Positions 33,648 to 44,342 of a DNA stretch of 64,000 nucleotides are shown here, in pieces. Position numbers and translations under genes: made by a program. How positions within the stretch are numbered: the first letter of the stretch is position 1; the number at the start of each line of letters is the position of its first letter. The stretch comes from Flaveria trinervia. Its lineage: Eukaryota; Streptophyta; Magnoliopsida; Asterales; Asteraceae. Where the stretch lies: contig CM046444.1 in the NCBI GenBank assembly GCA_025506515.1, positions 74,630,192 through 74,694,191 on the forward strand, read 5' to 3'. The notes beneath the pieces were generated by a model. That model made no database searches. It was not told the DNA's origin and saw nothing but the letters and a program-made list of their open reading frames with translations.

Positions 33648-34290
33648 TTAATTGAAAGTCACATTGGTTGACTCCTCAACAACTCTAGTTCTGAGATTGT
33701 ATACTCTATAAGCCTTAGCTTGAGAAGAGTATCCGAAAAAATGCCCATTATCTGATTTCTTAGCAAACTTGGAAATTTTATCTTTGGTATTCAAGATGGT
33801 GCAAGGAAAACCAAATGACCTGAGAAAACCAATGAAAGGTTTCCTCCTGTGCCAAACTTCATAAGGAGTATTGCCATTAGTCTTAACTACTAAAACTCTG
33901 TTCTGCTCATAGCAGGCAGTGTTGACTACCTCTGCCCATAAGGTGATGGGCAGCTTAGAGACAAATAGCATGGTTCTTGCAGCTTCAATCAGTGTCCTGT
34001 TTCTCCACTCAGCAACACCATTCTGCTGAGGAGTCCTGGGAGCATTGTATTGTCTTGTAATACCCTTTTCATCACAGAATGTATCAAGGATTTGGTTCTT
34101 AAATTAGTTCCTTGATCACATCTTATGATCTTGACCTTGTGATCAGATTGATTCTCAATCTTTAAAATGATATTCTTTAGAATCTTAGGAGTCTCATCCT
34201 TAGTTCTAAGGAAGAAAACCCAAGTGAATCTGGTAAAGTCATTTGTGATCACTAAACAATAAGAGGTCCTTCCTAACACATTACACTCGT
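33648..34290 (-). pseudogene. Integrase core of element E
   Basis: 33989-34279 holds YCLVITNDFTRFTWVFFLRT and VKIIRCDQGTNL (second catalytic D). 33648-33971 holds LPITLWAEVVNTACYEQNRV, KTNGNTPYEVWHRRKPFIGF and NGHFFGYSSQAKAYRVYNL. The segment with the catalytic E lies across the frame break near 33975-34030. Confidence 0.88.
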
Positions 34291-34690
34291 GGGGCCAAAG
34301 AGATCCATATGTAACAAGTGTATGGGTGTAGTGATGGAGTTCCTTTCCTTAGGCTTGTGAGATACCTTATGTTGCTTCCCTTTCAGGCATGCAACACAGT
34401 GGTCATCACTTGTAAACTCTTTCTTAGGTATTCTAGTTACCAAATCATTTTTAATTAATCTGTTCATGTTGTTAAAGTTTACATGGCACATTCTTTTATG
34501 CCATAGGAAAGACTCATCACTATTGGCTTTAGACAGAAAGCATAAAACTTCTCTAGAGGGAAATGTTTCTTGCAAATCCATCTTGTACATGTTCCTTTTC
34601 CTGGGGGCTCTAAGAAGGATATGGTAATGAGGAATGACCACACCAGGCTTCAAAACAATGCACTCTTGCGCAGTGAAGAGCATGTTATGA
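34291..34690 (-). pseudogene. GAG-pre-integrase domain of element E
   Basis: SFLWHKRMCHVNFNNMNRL and HCVACLKGKQHKVSHKPKER give a complete HHCC motif, followed by LHMDLFGPTSV. Confidence 0.88.
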
Positions 34691-34748
34691 CTCTGATCAC
34701 AAAATTAGGATACACTCAGAAGATTGTATCCAAGCTCTTTGACAAAGT

Positions 34749-34950
34749 TTACCTTATTAATATGAGCTTACCATTTGTGACCTTGCCCCTTCCAGAATTG
34801 TAACCACCTTCATCTCCTCCAAAGGCAACTAGTCCTCCATTAATTGTTTCAATGTTTTCGAGTAGTGGCCTATTGCCTGTCATGTGCCTGGTATAGCCGC
34901 TATCAATGATCCAAACATTTTTGTTTGTTTTCAGCTGTCCCTGCACAAAG
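34749..34950 (-). pseudogene. Aspartic protease of element E
   Basis: NVWIIDSGYTRHMTGNRPLL carries the DSG site, followed by VTNGKLILI. Confidence 0.85.
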
Positions 34951-35029
34951 AAACTGATTACTTACATTTGGAAACCGAAGCCTTGCTTGTCTTGGGCTTA
35001 TTAACAAAAGGTAATTCAATAATAATAGA

Positions 35030-36272
35030 TCATATGGTTGTGCTAAGAGGATCTTGAGCTGTTGTTAATGGAGAATTCTCAATCACTTGGTCTTTCTTAG
35101 ACTTCCACACCACCTTTGGAGTCTTGGACTTGACCTTCAAAACTTTGGAAGCTTTTGGAACTTCGGAAGTTTTGATGACTAAACCTTTGGAAGATTCTGC
35201 AGACACTGCAGTAGACTTCTGTGCTTCGGAAGAACTCCTTTCATCCAAGACCAACTTTTCTTTCGAGGGTAATTTTTCACCTCCCTCCTTTTTAGACTTG
35301 GAGCTTCCGAAGGAAACATGTTTTCCTTTTGAAGCTTGAATCTTCTTAGAACTCTTTGAAGTCTTTGTACTGGTCATATGGACAGTACCTTTGGATTGTA
35401 TGGACAATCCTTAGCAATGTGAGAGGTACTTTCACACATGACACACACCATTTTCTTCTTCATAAGAGTCTTTTGCTAGGAACAAGACTTTCTTTGGTCA
35501 CATGCCTTCTCTACCTTCATCTTTGCAGATGCTGAGATAGTTCCTTTGGGCTGCGAACTGTTCTTGGAGTTTGATGGTCCAGGCTGTGCAGCAATGGTAC
35601 ACAACAGGTCAGTCTTCTTCTTGCTACTAAGATGAGTTGAATAAGAACCAGAACTCTTAGCAGAAGAGTTTTGGTTGATGTCTTCAGTCCCTACCACTTT
35701 AAACCCTGCAGAGATGAAAACTTGTTTCTGCTTAGAGTCAAAAGTAGCCTTGATCTCTTGAGCCTTCATTGCCTTTCTTTTGCTCTTTCTGATGAAGTTC
35801 TTTCTCATTGACTTGGTCATCACAATCTTCTTCGTCTCCTTAGAAGGATAGTAGCCCTTCTTAGAATCCTCTTCACTCTTTTTAGAAGAATTCTTCACTA
35901 TCTCTTCTTCATCCTCTTCACTTATTATGAGAGGAAGCTAATCTTCACAAGTTCCCCACCTAGGAGATCTTATAGACAAGATTGTGTGTGGAGGAGCTAT
36001 CTCATTGGATCCTAGTGCCTGCCTGTTTTGATATCACACTTTGTTGTGCAAGGATGAGGATATCATGTTCTTGAAGGTCTCTTCTTCAAGAACACTCTTT
36101 TCTGCCCTGGCTTTGCTGGTCACAAGCTCAGCCTGGCACTTTGTTAACTTGGTTATGAGATCTTTGATTTGAGTCCTAAAATCTGTGTGTTCATGTTTTA
36201 GTACTGAAATGGTTTTCTCAAGGTCCTCTATCTTCAGTTTATAATCATTTTCAGACTTTCTAAAATCAGAAT
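35030..36272 (-). pseudogene. Gag C-terminal, Lys/Ser-rich region of element E
   Basis: Two open frames (35030-35407 and 35476-35898) are rich in Lys, Ser and Thr (SKKIQASKGKHVSFGSSKSK). The DNA between 35100 and 35300 also holds TTCGGAAG words inside coding sequence. 35899-36272 is a frameshifted, coiled-coil-like part. By position this corresponds to the element C region 16886-18570. Confidence 0.6.
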
Positions 36273-36980
36273 TTAAAATTTTAAGGACTCAACGTCAGAT
36301 CTCATCTCCAGGTTATAGGAACTGTAGCTATTAAATTTAGCAATGCATTCAGGAGTACAGAGATGTTCCAATACCTTGGCTGCATCATGATCTGCCATCC
36401 ATGCTTGGTTAGGAGAAGCATCTTCCACCTGAAAGCTCCAGTCAAAGCCTCCTTCTTCAACAACAATAGCAGCCTGCTGCATTGATTTCTCATTCTGGAG
36501 AGCTTTGTTAGTGTAGTTTGGTGTGGATTGTATTTGGCCACCATTTGTTTTAGGTGCCTTACACTCTCTGGCAAAGTGACCCATCAAGTTACAGTTGTAA
36601 CACTTGACTTTGCCTTTGTCCAGGCCAAACTTCCCACTGGTTGCATTGCTTGGAAACTTCCTTCCAGTCCTCTTGTAGAATTTCTTGGCTCTGTGAGTGA
36701 GAAGAGCCATCTGCTGGACTATTTCCATGTATTCTAGATCGTCTGGATGAATACAGTCCAGGTCTTTAAGGGTGAAAAGAGAGTTGCCACAACTTTCATG
36801 AGAAGACACAAAAGCTTGAGAAGAGCTTGTCTCTTGGAATGGGCTTCCTTGAGTGTAGTTCTCCCTTGTCGTCTCTCGGAAGGTGATGAAAGGACCCTTT
36901 GGTGAGTTGTCAGGGTAGCATATGAGATGATGTTTGGGTTCTATGCTGTCCCTTTCAACCACATGTAGGGCTGAACCCAT
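36273..36980 (-). pseudogene. Gag zinc-knuckle segment of element E
   Basis: A 235-codon frame with FTLKDLDCIHPDDLEYMEIV, FYKRTGRKFPSN and the CCHC knuckle CYNCNLMGHFAREC (near 36560-36603). It is colinear with the gags of C and H. Confidence 0.88.
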
Positions 36981-37624
36981 TTGGTTGTGGAGTTGCCAGG
37001 TGAACCTTGCATGTTCATCTCCATCTGGTAGCCACTGAGAATCCCATATAACTCTATCAGAGTAAGAGTTTTAAGATTTTCAGTTCTTTTGATCACCACA
37101 TAGTAGTGTGTCCATTGCCTTGGACGTGAAGACATGAACTTCCTTACAATGTCTCTGTTCTCAAGAGAGACTCCTTCATCCACTAGGGTATCCATAATCT
37201 CAACATACCTGAAGTACTGCTAAGTAATGGTTTCACCTATTTTAATTGTGAAGTTTTCAAACTGCTGCTTCATGAGATCCTTCTTGTTCTCCTTGGCTTC
37301 AGAGGAACCCTCATACATCAGTTTCAGTGCATCCCACAGCTGCTTGGCTGTTTTGCACTTTTTGAAACCTCTGTACACAGAGTTTGGAAGGGCAGTTTGA
37401 AGGGCTGTCATGGCTTTTTTGTCAATCTCTACTCTCTTCCTATCTTCATCAGAGTAGTTAGCCACATCTTTGGGGATCATACCAGCACCTGTAGCAGAAG
37501 GGGTGCTAGGTATGAAAGTTCCATTTTCAATAGACTCCCACATTCTTGAATCAAGAGACCTGATGAAACCTTCCATTCTTAAACACCAGTTGTCAAACTC
37601 ATCAAGAGTGATCAGTGGAGACAC
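36981..37624 (-). pseudogene. Gag UBN2 region of element E, 5'-truncated
   Basis: LITLDEFDNWCLRMEGFIRS, ALQTALPNSVYRGFKKCKTA and ENFTIKIGETIT mark UBN2. A stop and frame change near 37200-37220 leads into FMSSRPRQWTHYYVVIKRTE. Sequence right of 37624 belongs to another element on the other strand, so leader, PBS and 5' LTR are missing. Confidence 0.83.
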
Positions 37625-37632
37625 AAGTTTCT
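37620..37632. other. Breakpoint between elements E and F
   Basis: Minus-strand gag of E and plus-strand protease of F meet within a few bases, with no LTR, TSD or PBS of either. This is a rearrangement junction rather than a normal insertion. Confidence 0.65.
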
Positions 37633-37775
37633 ACATAGGCAATGGAGCAAAAGTTGATGTCGAAGCCCAAGGAGACTGTATTTTGAAACTTTCAAATGGT
37701 TTGGAAGTTTTTCTTAAGAACATTTTGTATGCTCCTAGTTTGTATAGGAACATATTTCTGTTTCCCTTTTAAAAT
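37625..37775 (+). pseudogene. Protease fragment of Angela/Tork-like Copia element F
   Basis: SFYIGNGAKVDVEAQGDCIL and VFLKNILYAPSLYRNIFLFP match the part after the active site in Tork-type proteases. The DSG-containing part is lost at the junction. Confidence 0.75.
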
Positions 37776-38090
37776 AATGTAGTTATGATTTAAAGTTTGT
37801 AAACAATGGTATTTATGTTTGTATGGATGATGTATTTTATTTTAAGGCTATGCCTTTCAATGGTATCTATGTATTGGTTCATGATGATTCATCCTTTAAT
37901 AACTCGTTATACCAAATGAGCACCAAGTAACTTAAAATGGGTTTAAGTGATTCATATGTTTGGCATTGTCATCCTGGTCATATAAACAAGAATCGGATTC
38001 AAACACTTTAAAAGAATGGTCTTTTGAAAACAAATGAAAATGGTTCATTTGATAAGTGTAAATCTTGTTTATAAGGTAAGATGACCAAGT
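37776..38090 (+). pseudogene. GAG-pre-integrase region of element F
   Basis: Degenerate, with stops. Readable pieces are the LWHCHLGHINKNRI-like segment near 37955-38000 and CKSCL near 38058. No long open frame. Confidence 0.65.
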
Positions 38091-38790
38091 CGCCATTTAG
38101 TGGTACTAACGAGAGGGCAAAAGACTTATCGGGAATCATACATTCGGATGTATGTTGTCCTTTTAAGACAATGACTAGAAATGGTGAAAGATACTTCATT
38201 ACTTATACCGACAATTATAGTCTTTATGGTTATGTGTACTTGATGACACATAAATACAAAGCTTTTGAAATGTTCAAAATCTTCATGAATGAAGTAGAAA
38301 ATCAACTCAACAAACCTATCAAAGTTCTTCTTTCAGATAGAGGATGTGAATACCTCAGTGAGACTTTTTCAGGATCATTTGAGAACTTGTGGGATCATCT
38401 CACAACTTACTCCACCAAGAACATCACAACATAATGGTGTGTCTGAAAGGAGAAACCGAAACCTATTGGATATGGTTCGATCTATGATGGCTATAAGCTC
38501 ATTACCTCTATCATTTTGGTGATTCGCATTGCTATCCATGACTCGTATTTTGAATATGGCCCCGACCAAGAAAGTGGATTCAACACCTTTTGAAATATGG
38601 CGTGGAAGAGTTCCATCACTATCATATTTAAAAGTATGGGGTTGCGAAGCTTATGTTAAGCTAAACACCGAAAACAAGTTGGAAAGTCGATCCACTAAGT
38701 GTATATTTGTGGGATATCCCAAAGACTGTATAGGATACTACTTCTTTGATCGTACAGTGTAAAAGGTATTTATTGCATGAAAGGTAGAGT
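38081..38790 (+). pseudogene. Integrase of element F
   Basis: GKMTKSPF, LSGIIHSDVCCPFKTM, YFITYTDNYSLYGYVYLMTH and LSDRGCEYLSE are visible, then after a frameshift near 38400 QHNGVSERRNRNLLDMVRSM and the C-terminal LSYLKVWGCEAYVKLNTENK (38529-38762). This motif set is Angela/Tork-type, unlike the SIRE-like elements around it. Confidence 0.88.
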
Positions 38791-38792
38791 TC

Positions 38793-38999
38793 TTGGAAGC
38801 TAAGTTTCTTATGGAAGGAATGACATATAGAATAGTGGAATTTGATGAGAATCAAGATCCACAAGCCGATACATGTTTGGTTGACACTAGCAATCAACAA
38901 GAGTTTGTTGATGATGATCAGAGGTTGATCAATACACGAAAAACATTCGCATATCTGGTAGAGTTAGCATTCCACCTGAAAGATATGGATTTTTCATGA
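38793..38999 (+). pseudogene. Integrase-RT linker of element F
   Basis: EAKFLMEGMTYRIVEFDENQ continues the F-lineage polyprotein. It stops at 38999. Confidence 0.7.
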
Positions 39000-39815
39000 A
39001 TGGATGCTTTGTGGTTGACTATGATGAGCCAACAACATACCATGATGCAATGTCCAATTCAGATTATGACAAATGGCTGGAAGCCATGAATGTAGGGATG
39101 CAATCCATGTATGAAAACCATGTTTGGGAATTGGTTGACCCTCCACTTAACTCCAAACCGGTTGGATGGAAGTGAGTTTTCAAGAAGAAAATGGATATGC
39201 ATGGAAACATGGATACCTATAAAGCAAGACTTGTAGCAAAAGGTTCTACTCAAACTCAAGGGGTTGATTATGATGAAACCTTCTCGCCAGTGGCAATGCT
39301 AAAGTCTAGGATATTATTTGCCATAGCTACATATTATGACTACGAGATTTGGAAAATGGATGTCAAAACTGCTTTTCTTTATGGACATCTCGAAGAGACA
39401 GTCCACATGGTTGAACCTGATGGTTTTGTCTATCCATGACATCCTAATAAAGTATGCAAGTTAAAGATATCAATCTGTGGATTCAAACAAGCATTGAGAA
39501 GTTAGAATCAACATTTTGATGAAGATATCAAGAAATTTGGATTCATCTGTGTATACAAGAATGCTAATGGGAGCATAATTACATTCCTAGTATTGTATGT
39601 TGATGACATATTACTTTTTGGAAATGACATTCCAACCCTGGAAGGTGTTAAAACCTGGCTTCGAAGTTATTTTTCCGTAAAAGATCTCGGTGAAGCCGCG
39701 TATATTTTGGGTATAAACATCTATAGGGACAAATCGAGGTGGTTGATAGGTTTAAACCAAAGAGCATATATTGGTAAAATCTTGAAAAAGTTCAAGATGG
39801 AGGAACTCTAAGAAA
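39000..39815 (+). pseudogene. Reverse transcriptase of element F
   Basis: KWLEAMNVGMQSMYENHVWE, GVDYDETFSPVAMLKSRILF, WKMDVKTAFLYGHLEETVHM and YVDDILLFGNDIPTLEGVKT (39593 on) are visible. Stops lie near 39175, 39438 and 39505. Confidence 0.88.
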
Positions 39816-40567
39816 GGTATGGTACGTATTCAAAGTGGACAATATTGAGTATGTCTCAATGTCCAAGCTCAAATGATGAGCAAGATCAAATGAAGGACAT
39901 CCCATATGCGTCTTCTATAAGATCCATCATGTATGCAATGATATGCACTAGACTGGACGTGTCATGTGTGTTAAGCAAGACAAGCAGATATCAGTAGAAT
40001 CCAGGTAATAGCCATTGGATGGCTGTTAAAAGTATATTGAAATACCTTAGGAGGACTAAGTGGATGTTTCTAATATACAAATCTGATGAAGAGGAACTTG
40101 TTGTAAAGGGTTACACGGATGCGAGTTTCCAAACTGATCGAGATGACTCTCGATCATAATTTGGGTTTTTCTTCATTATGAATGGAGGAGCAGTGTCCTG
40201 AAATAGTTCAAAACATGACGTGGTAGCATTGTCCACTACAAAATCCGGATACATAGTCGCCTCATTAGCAGATCAGGAAGCTGCATGGATAAATAAATTT
40301 ATTGGCGATCTAGTGGTGGTCTCTATAATTCAAGACCCCCTAGAAATCTTTTGTGATAATGAGGATGTGATTGCTCAAATAAAGGAACCCCATGCACATC
40401 AAAAGACTAGACACATTGAGCGGAGATTAAACTACATAAGGGATGAAGTTGAAAAAGGAAAGATATGTAATGGTAAAGTTCACACTGATCAAAACATTAC
40501 CGATCCACTCATGAAGCTCCTTGAAAGGGAAAAGCATGAAAGTCATACTTGTGCCTTAGGACTTTGA
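39816..40567 (+). pseudogene. RNase H of element F
   Basis: YTDASFQTDRDDSRS, SKHDVVALSTTKSGYIVASL and HQKTRHIERRLNYIRDEVEK are Copia RNase H motifs. Two stops (near 40157 and 40201) and frame changes break it. It ends at 40567. Confidence 0.83.
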
Positions 40568-41346
40568 TATTCTAGTGATTAGAATTGATCTATTAGTATT
40601 TAAAAGTTTGGAACAAAGTAATATTAAACTCTTATATATTTGTGATATTCCGAGTTATGTTCCTTTTTAGCATTTATACATCCATGAATATGTTTATTAT
40701 TCTAAATGTCCGTGGTCGTGATGTTTGTAGGAACAAATATGAACGCAAGACTATTATGAACATCGATTGGTGGATATTTATGAGGCATGAATATAGAGCA
40801 ATTAGTTGTTGCCAAGGTTCATAGATATTTGTGGGATATGAATATTGGACTGACCCACGTTACAAATTTTACTACATGGAATCTTCTTGATTGATCATAA
40901 GTAAATTTGAGTAAAGATGAATATCATTTGGTATCCTTCGACCTAAGATACATATTGGGTTTTGATATTCACCAATGTGTTATACCTTGAGCTAGTTATT
41001 CGCTGCTTTGAAATAATGGATAGTAGATAAGGCTATGTTCAGGTGTGACAGAAGGTGATTGTGAGAAATGTATGTAGTCAAGATGGAATTTGTTCCTCTA
41101 ATTCATTGAGACCAGATGTCTAAGGCCTGATTAAGTTAAATCAACAAGAAATGATCATTTTGTGTCATTGGATTTAACATGACATCTGTTACAAAAGGAT
41201 AAATGATTGATTCACCTAAATCATTTCAAGTTTGATACTTGAAGGGGATGATGTTATTGATTGGCTTTTAATCATGCGTATTAAGGGTAGTAAACCATTG
41301 TTAGGCAGTATTTACTACTTACATCAATCTTCTATGCATTTTGTGC
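40568..41346 (+). other. 3' untranslated region of element F
   Basis: Non-coding sequence from the end of RNase H to the PPT. Only short chance frames occur. Confidence 0.6.
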
Positions 41347-41357
41347 AAGTGGGATAT
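41347..41357 (+). promoter_or_regulatory. Polypurine tract of element F
   Basis: AAGTGGGATAT directly before TGTCAG. This is the usual AAGTGGGAGAT-TGTTGG arrangement of Angela/Tork elements with small changes. Confidence 0.75.
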
Positions 41358-42443
41358 TGTCAGATTCTTTATGCCCAAGACACATAGAACATTGATGTGG
41401 TTAGTACATTATGATCCAAGTCGGGTCATACCAATAACAAGCTTAGCAAACACCAATAAAATATTTTAATGATGATATGATCTTGCAATTAAATAGTTAC
41501 ACCAATTTAGAACATCGGTTTTCTAAATAAATTGTATATGAGATGGAACAACTTATAAGGATATTTGTTCATGGGTATTATTTGTAATGTTATTTAAGTT
41601 GGTTAAATAACAACAAATAATAATAGAGTGTATGAGTTAAATAATTAAAAGGTTAATTACATATCTTATTAAGTAACTAGTTAACAATTAAAAGATGAAA
41701 AAATGGAGGGGGGACCCCATTTTGAACCATTTTCGGCCGCCCCTTGTGGGTGTGGTTAGTGTTTTTGGTTGTCTTGGATGTAAGCACTTTTAACTAGTCC
41801 CACATTCCATCTCTCACTCTCTCTTACATGCAAAGATGAAAAGGGGACAAATCTCTCTCCACACTTGAAGATATTCACGGCTGAAAAAGGGTTTTCAGTA
41901 GCTCCTTGGGTCGTTTTTGGTGTTCAAATCCTAGCAACTAAGGTGTTTGCTTGATGCTTGTGAGTATGGAAGCTTGAGGACACATTCCTTGGTGTTTTGG
42001 TTGTTCAAGAACTTCATCACCTTCCTCAAATCTCACGGTTTTGACGGGTCTTGAAAGGTAGTTTCATGAGTTTGTTTTGGTTGTTATTTCTTGCTTGATA
42101 GCTAGTTCTTTACATATATTTGATCCTTTGTTCATGGGTTTGTTGATGATTAATAATATGCTTTAAATTTCAGCTTATAAAACATGTTATTAAGCTTTAA
42201 TTCCGCTGCATTTTCATGTTTAAGAGGTGAATCAACTTTCATAATGTGTCCAACAAACCCAACATCCATGTGGTTGTAAATTAAAATGTCTACCACTATG
42301 TTATGTTTGAAAATCATTTAAAGAATGGTTATTTCTTAATCAAGTGTTAAATCATTCGCGATTGACTATATTATTTGGATTAATTCCAACTTCCGTAATC
42401 ACCACATGACGTGACATTCTGCTGTGATTTTCAGGGTGTGACA
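41358..42443 (+). repeat. 3' LTR of element F (1086 bp)
   Basis: Starts TGTCAGATTCTTTATGCCC and ends GGGTGTGACA, so the ends are TGTCA...TGACA inverted repeats. Enolase coding sequence begins at the very next base, showing that F inserted into the enolase copy. The partner LTR and target duplication are lost with the 5' half. Confidence 0.8.
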
Positions 42444-43420
42444 AAGCATATCGCAAACCTAGCTAGAAACAAGATATTGGTGCTGCCAGTAACAACATTT
42501 GATGTGATCAATGGTGGTTCGCATGCAGGCAAAAAACTTGCCATGTAAGATTTTATGATTCTTCCAGTTGGAGCTTCTTTGTTCAAGGAAGCCATGAAGA
42601 TGAGTGTTAAAGTATATAATACCTTGAAGTCTGTTATTACGAATAAAATAAGGTCAAGATGCCAATAATGTTGGTAATGAAGGTGTATTTGCTCCTAACA
42701 TCCAGGAAAACAAAGAAGGTCTTGAGCTTTTGTAGAGTACAATATCAAAGGCAGGATAAAGCGAAAAGGTTGTTATTGGAATGGATGTTGTTACATCCGA
42801 ATTTTATGATAATAAAGACAAAGCCTATGATCTAAATTTCAAAGAAGAGAACAGTGACGAGTCGCGGAAGATATTTGGTGACAGTTTAAAAATGTTTACA
42901 AATCGTTTGATTAGGAGCATTAAGTTGGGTAATTAGGAGCATTATGAAAAGATGACAACATTAAGACTATCCCATTGTGTCCATAGAGGACCCTTTTGAT
43001 GAGGATGATTAGTAGCATTATGCAAAGATGATAGCAGAAATGGTGAGCAGGTTCAAATTGTCAATGATGATCTCCTTGTGACTAACCCTAAGCATGTTGA
43101 AAAAGAAATTAATGAGAAGAGTTACAATGCTCTTCTTCTGAAGGTGAACCAAATTGGGTCAGTTACATAAAGTGTAGAAGCTATGAGAATGTCGAAACGT
43201 GCTGGGTGGGGAGTCATAGCTAGCCACAGAAGCGGTGAAACTAAGGATACCTTCATTGCTGATCATTCTGTCGGATTGGCCATTAGTCAGATCAATACCA
43301 GAGCTCCTTGTCATTCAGAATGCCTTGCAAAGTACAAGCAGCACATATGGGATTGAAGAGGAGTTGCGATCAACTGCATTGTACACAGTATCCAATTGTG
43401 CCCTAGTTGAAGCTTACTAG
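42444..43420 (+). pseudogene. ENO (pseudogene): Retro-pseudogene of cytosolic enolase (C-terminal two thirds)
   Basis: Translation over mixed frames gives KHIANLARNKILVLPV, FDVINGGSHAGKKLAM, DFMILPVGASLFKEAMKM, APNIQENKEGLELL, GMDVVTSEFYDN, IEDPFDEDD, VNDDLLVTNPKHVEKEI, ALLLKVNQIGSVT, MSKRAGWGVIASHRSGET and a VEAY C-terminus. Enolase makes phosphoenolpyruvate from 2-phosphoglycerate. The copy lacks introns where plant enolase genes have many, so it comes from mRNA. It holds several stops and frameshifts and a local duplication near 42910-42960. The missing N-terminal third was to the left of element F's insertion. About 130 bp of UTR-like sequence follows. Confidence 0.9.
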
Positions 43421-43566
43421 GTAACCATGAACTTAGCCTGTAAAAATCATGAGAAACGAAGTCTGTTGGCATGACGGTTGGTTTGGTTATTTTTAAAGTG
43501 TGTAATGTTGCTGGGTATTTTGGGTTTGTGATGTCAAGAAGATGTATTATATATAAAAAAAAGGGT
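43421..43566 (+). other. 3' UTR-like sequence after the enolase pseudogene
   Basis: AT-rich sequence from the enolase stop to the polypurine run. It ends in A-rich text (ATATATAAAAAAAAGGG) that could be a decayed poly(A) tail or element G sequence. Confidence 0.4.
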
Positions 43567-44085
43567 TCCTTAAAATAAAAAATTTTGGGGGAGAGTATAA
43601 TAAAACTAGGAATTCGATTCGAGATGACCGAGAATGATTGTATAATTTTCAAGATAGGCTTATTTTGCATGACTTGTATCCCATGAGAAGATGATAGTAG
43701 CTAATGTAGATGTTTGTATCACTCAAAATTCTCTAGAATCTGAAGAAGACTGTCTCATTATATGATATGCTTGGTAGGCACAACTGAAATGAAGTAAATA
43801 ATGATCGTGTGGCATGCACATAGATACAAGTCCTTGTAAAAAATGGGTTGAAAGTTTCAAATCTCTGTTTTGTTTCCCAATATTCCCAAATCACCCTATC
43901 CCTACCCCTAATTGAGCTTTCAAATCTTGCTCTTTAGAAAAATTCATATGATATATTTTTTTTTTCTTTGTGCTATCTCCTACTATGAGAAAGCATTGAC
44001 GTGGAGTGGTGGAACTTCTCTGTTATACAAAAGTATAGATCTGAAGCTACACCAGCATGCTCAGATGATTATATCCTCCATTATA
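43567..44085 (+). repeat. PPT and 3' LTR remnant of element G
   Basis: TTGGGGGAGAGT (about 43568-43579) is the same PPT as in element A. The following sequence shares blocks with 3070-3650, including a GAATGATTGTATA block, TTTTGCATGACTTG and the module CTCTGTTATAC..AAGTATAGATCTG. It is cut at 44085 by the solo-LTR-like repeat and resumes at 59513 with AAGTATATATCTGGAGCTCTC-like text. Confidence 0.6.
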
Positions 44086-44342
44086 TGTGAGAATTGTACG
44101 GCCCCGTTCCCGGGACGCTCACAGCTCGTCAATCATTGCACATAAAACATATAATTATATTTAACTTTCATAAAACATCGCAGCGGAACATTAAAATAAC
44201 TTTTCATTTCATTATAAATTCTTTTGCAAGTTAATACAATTATTTATTTCGAAACATCGTTCGTTCGCATTACAATGCAAAAACAATACAAAAGAATGCC
44301 ATCCAAAATGCCAAGTAGCTGCCCGCGTCATTCACAGCAATG
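44086..44342 (-). repeat. Solo-LTR-like element, left piece
   Basis: On the plus strand the left end is TGTGAGAATTGTACGG. Together with 56859-59512 (right end CCGGGTGTTACA) it makes one TG...CA repeat of about 2.9 kb. On the minus strand it starts TGTAACACCCGG and contains a TTCCGCTGCGATG block, both common in long Ty3/Gypsy LTRs of the Tekay/Del type as I remember them. No internal domain is attached, so a solo LTR is likely. The five bases on each side do not match, so there is no confirmed target duplication. Confidence 0.5.

Noticed and set aside
42421..42440. TGATTTTCAG before the enolase sequence as an intron acceptor
   Set aside because: It is the end of the element F LTR (GGGTGTGACA with matching TGTCA start), so the enolase exon start is an insertion boundary, not a splice site.
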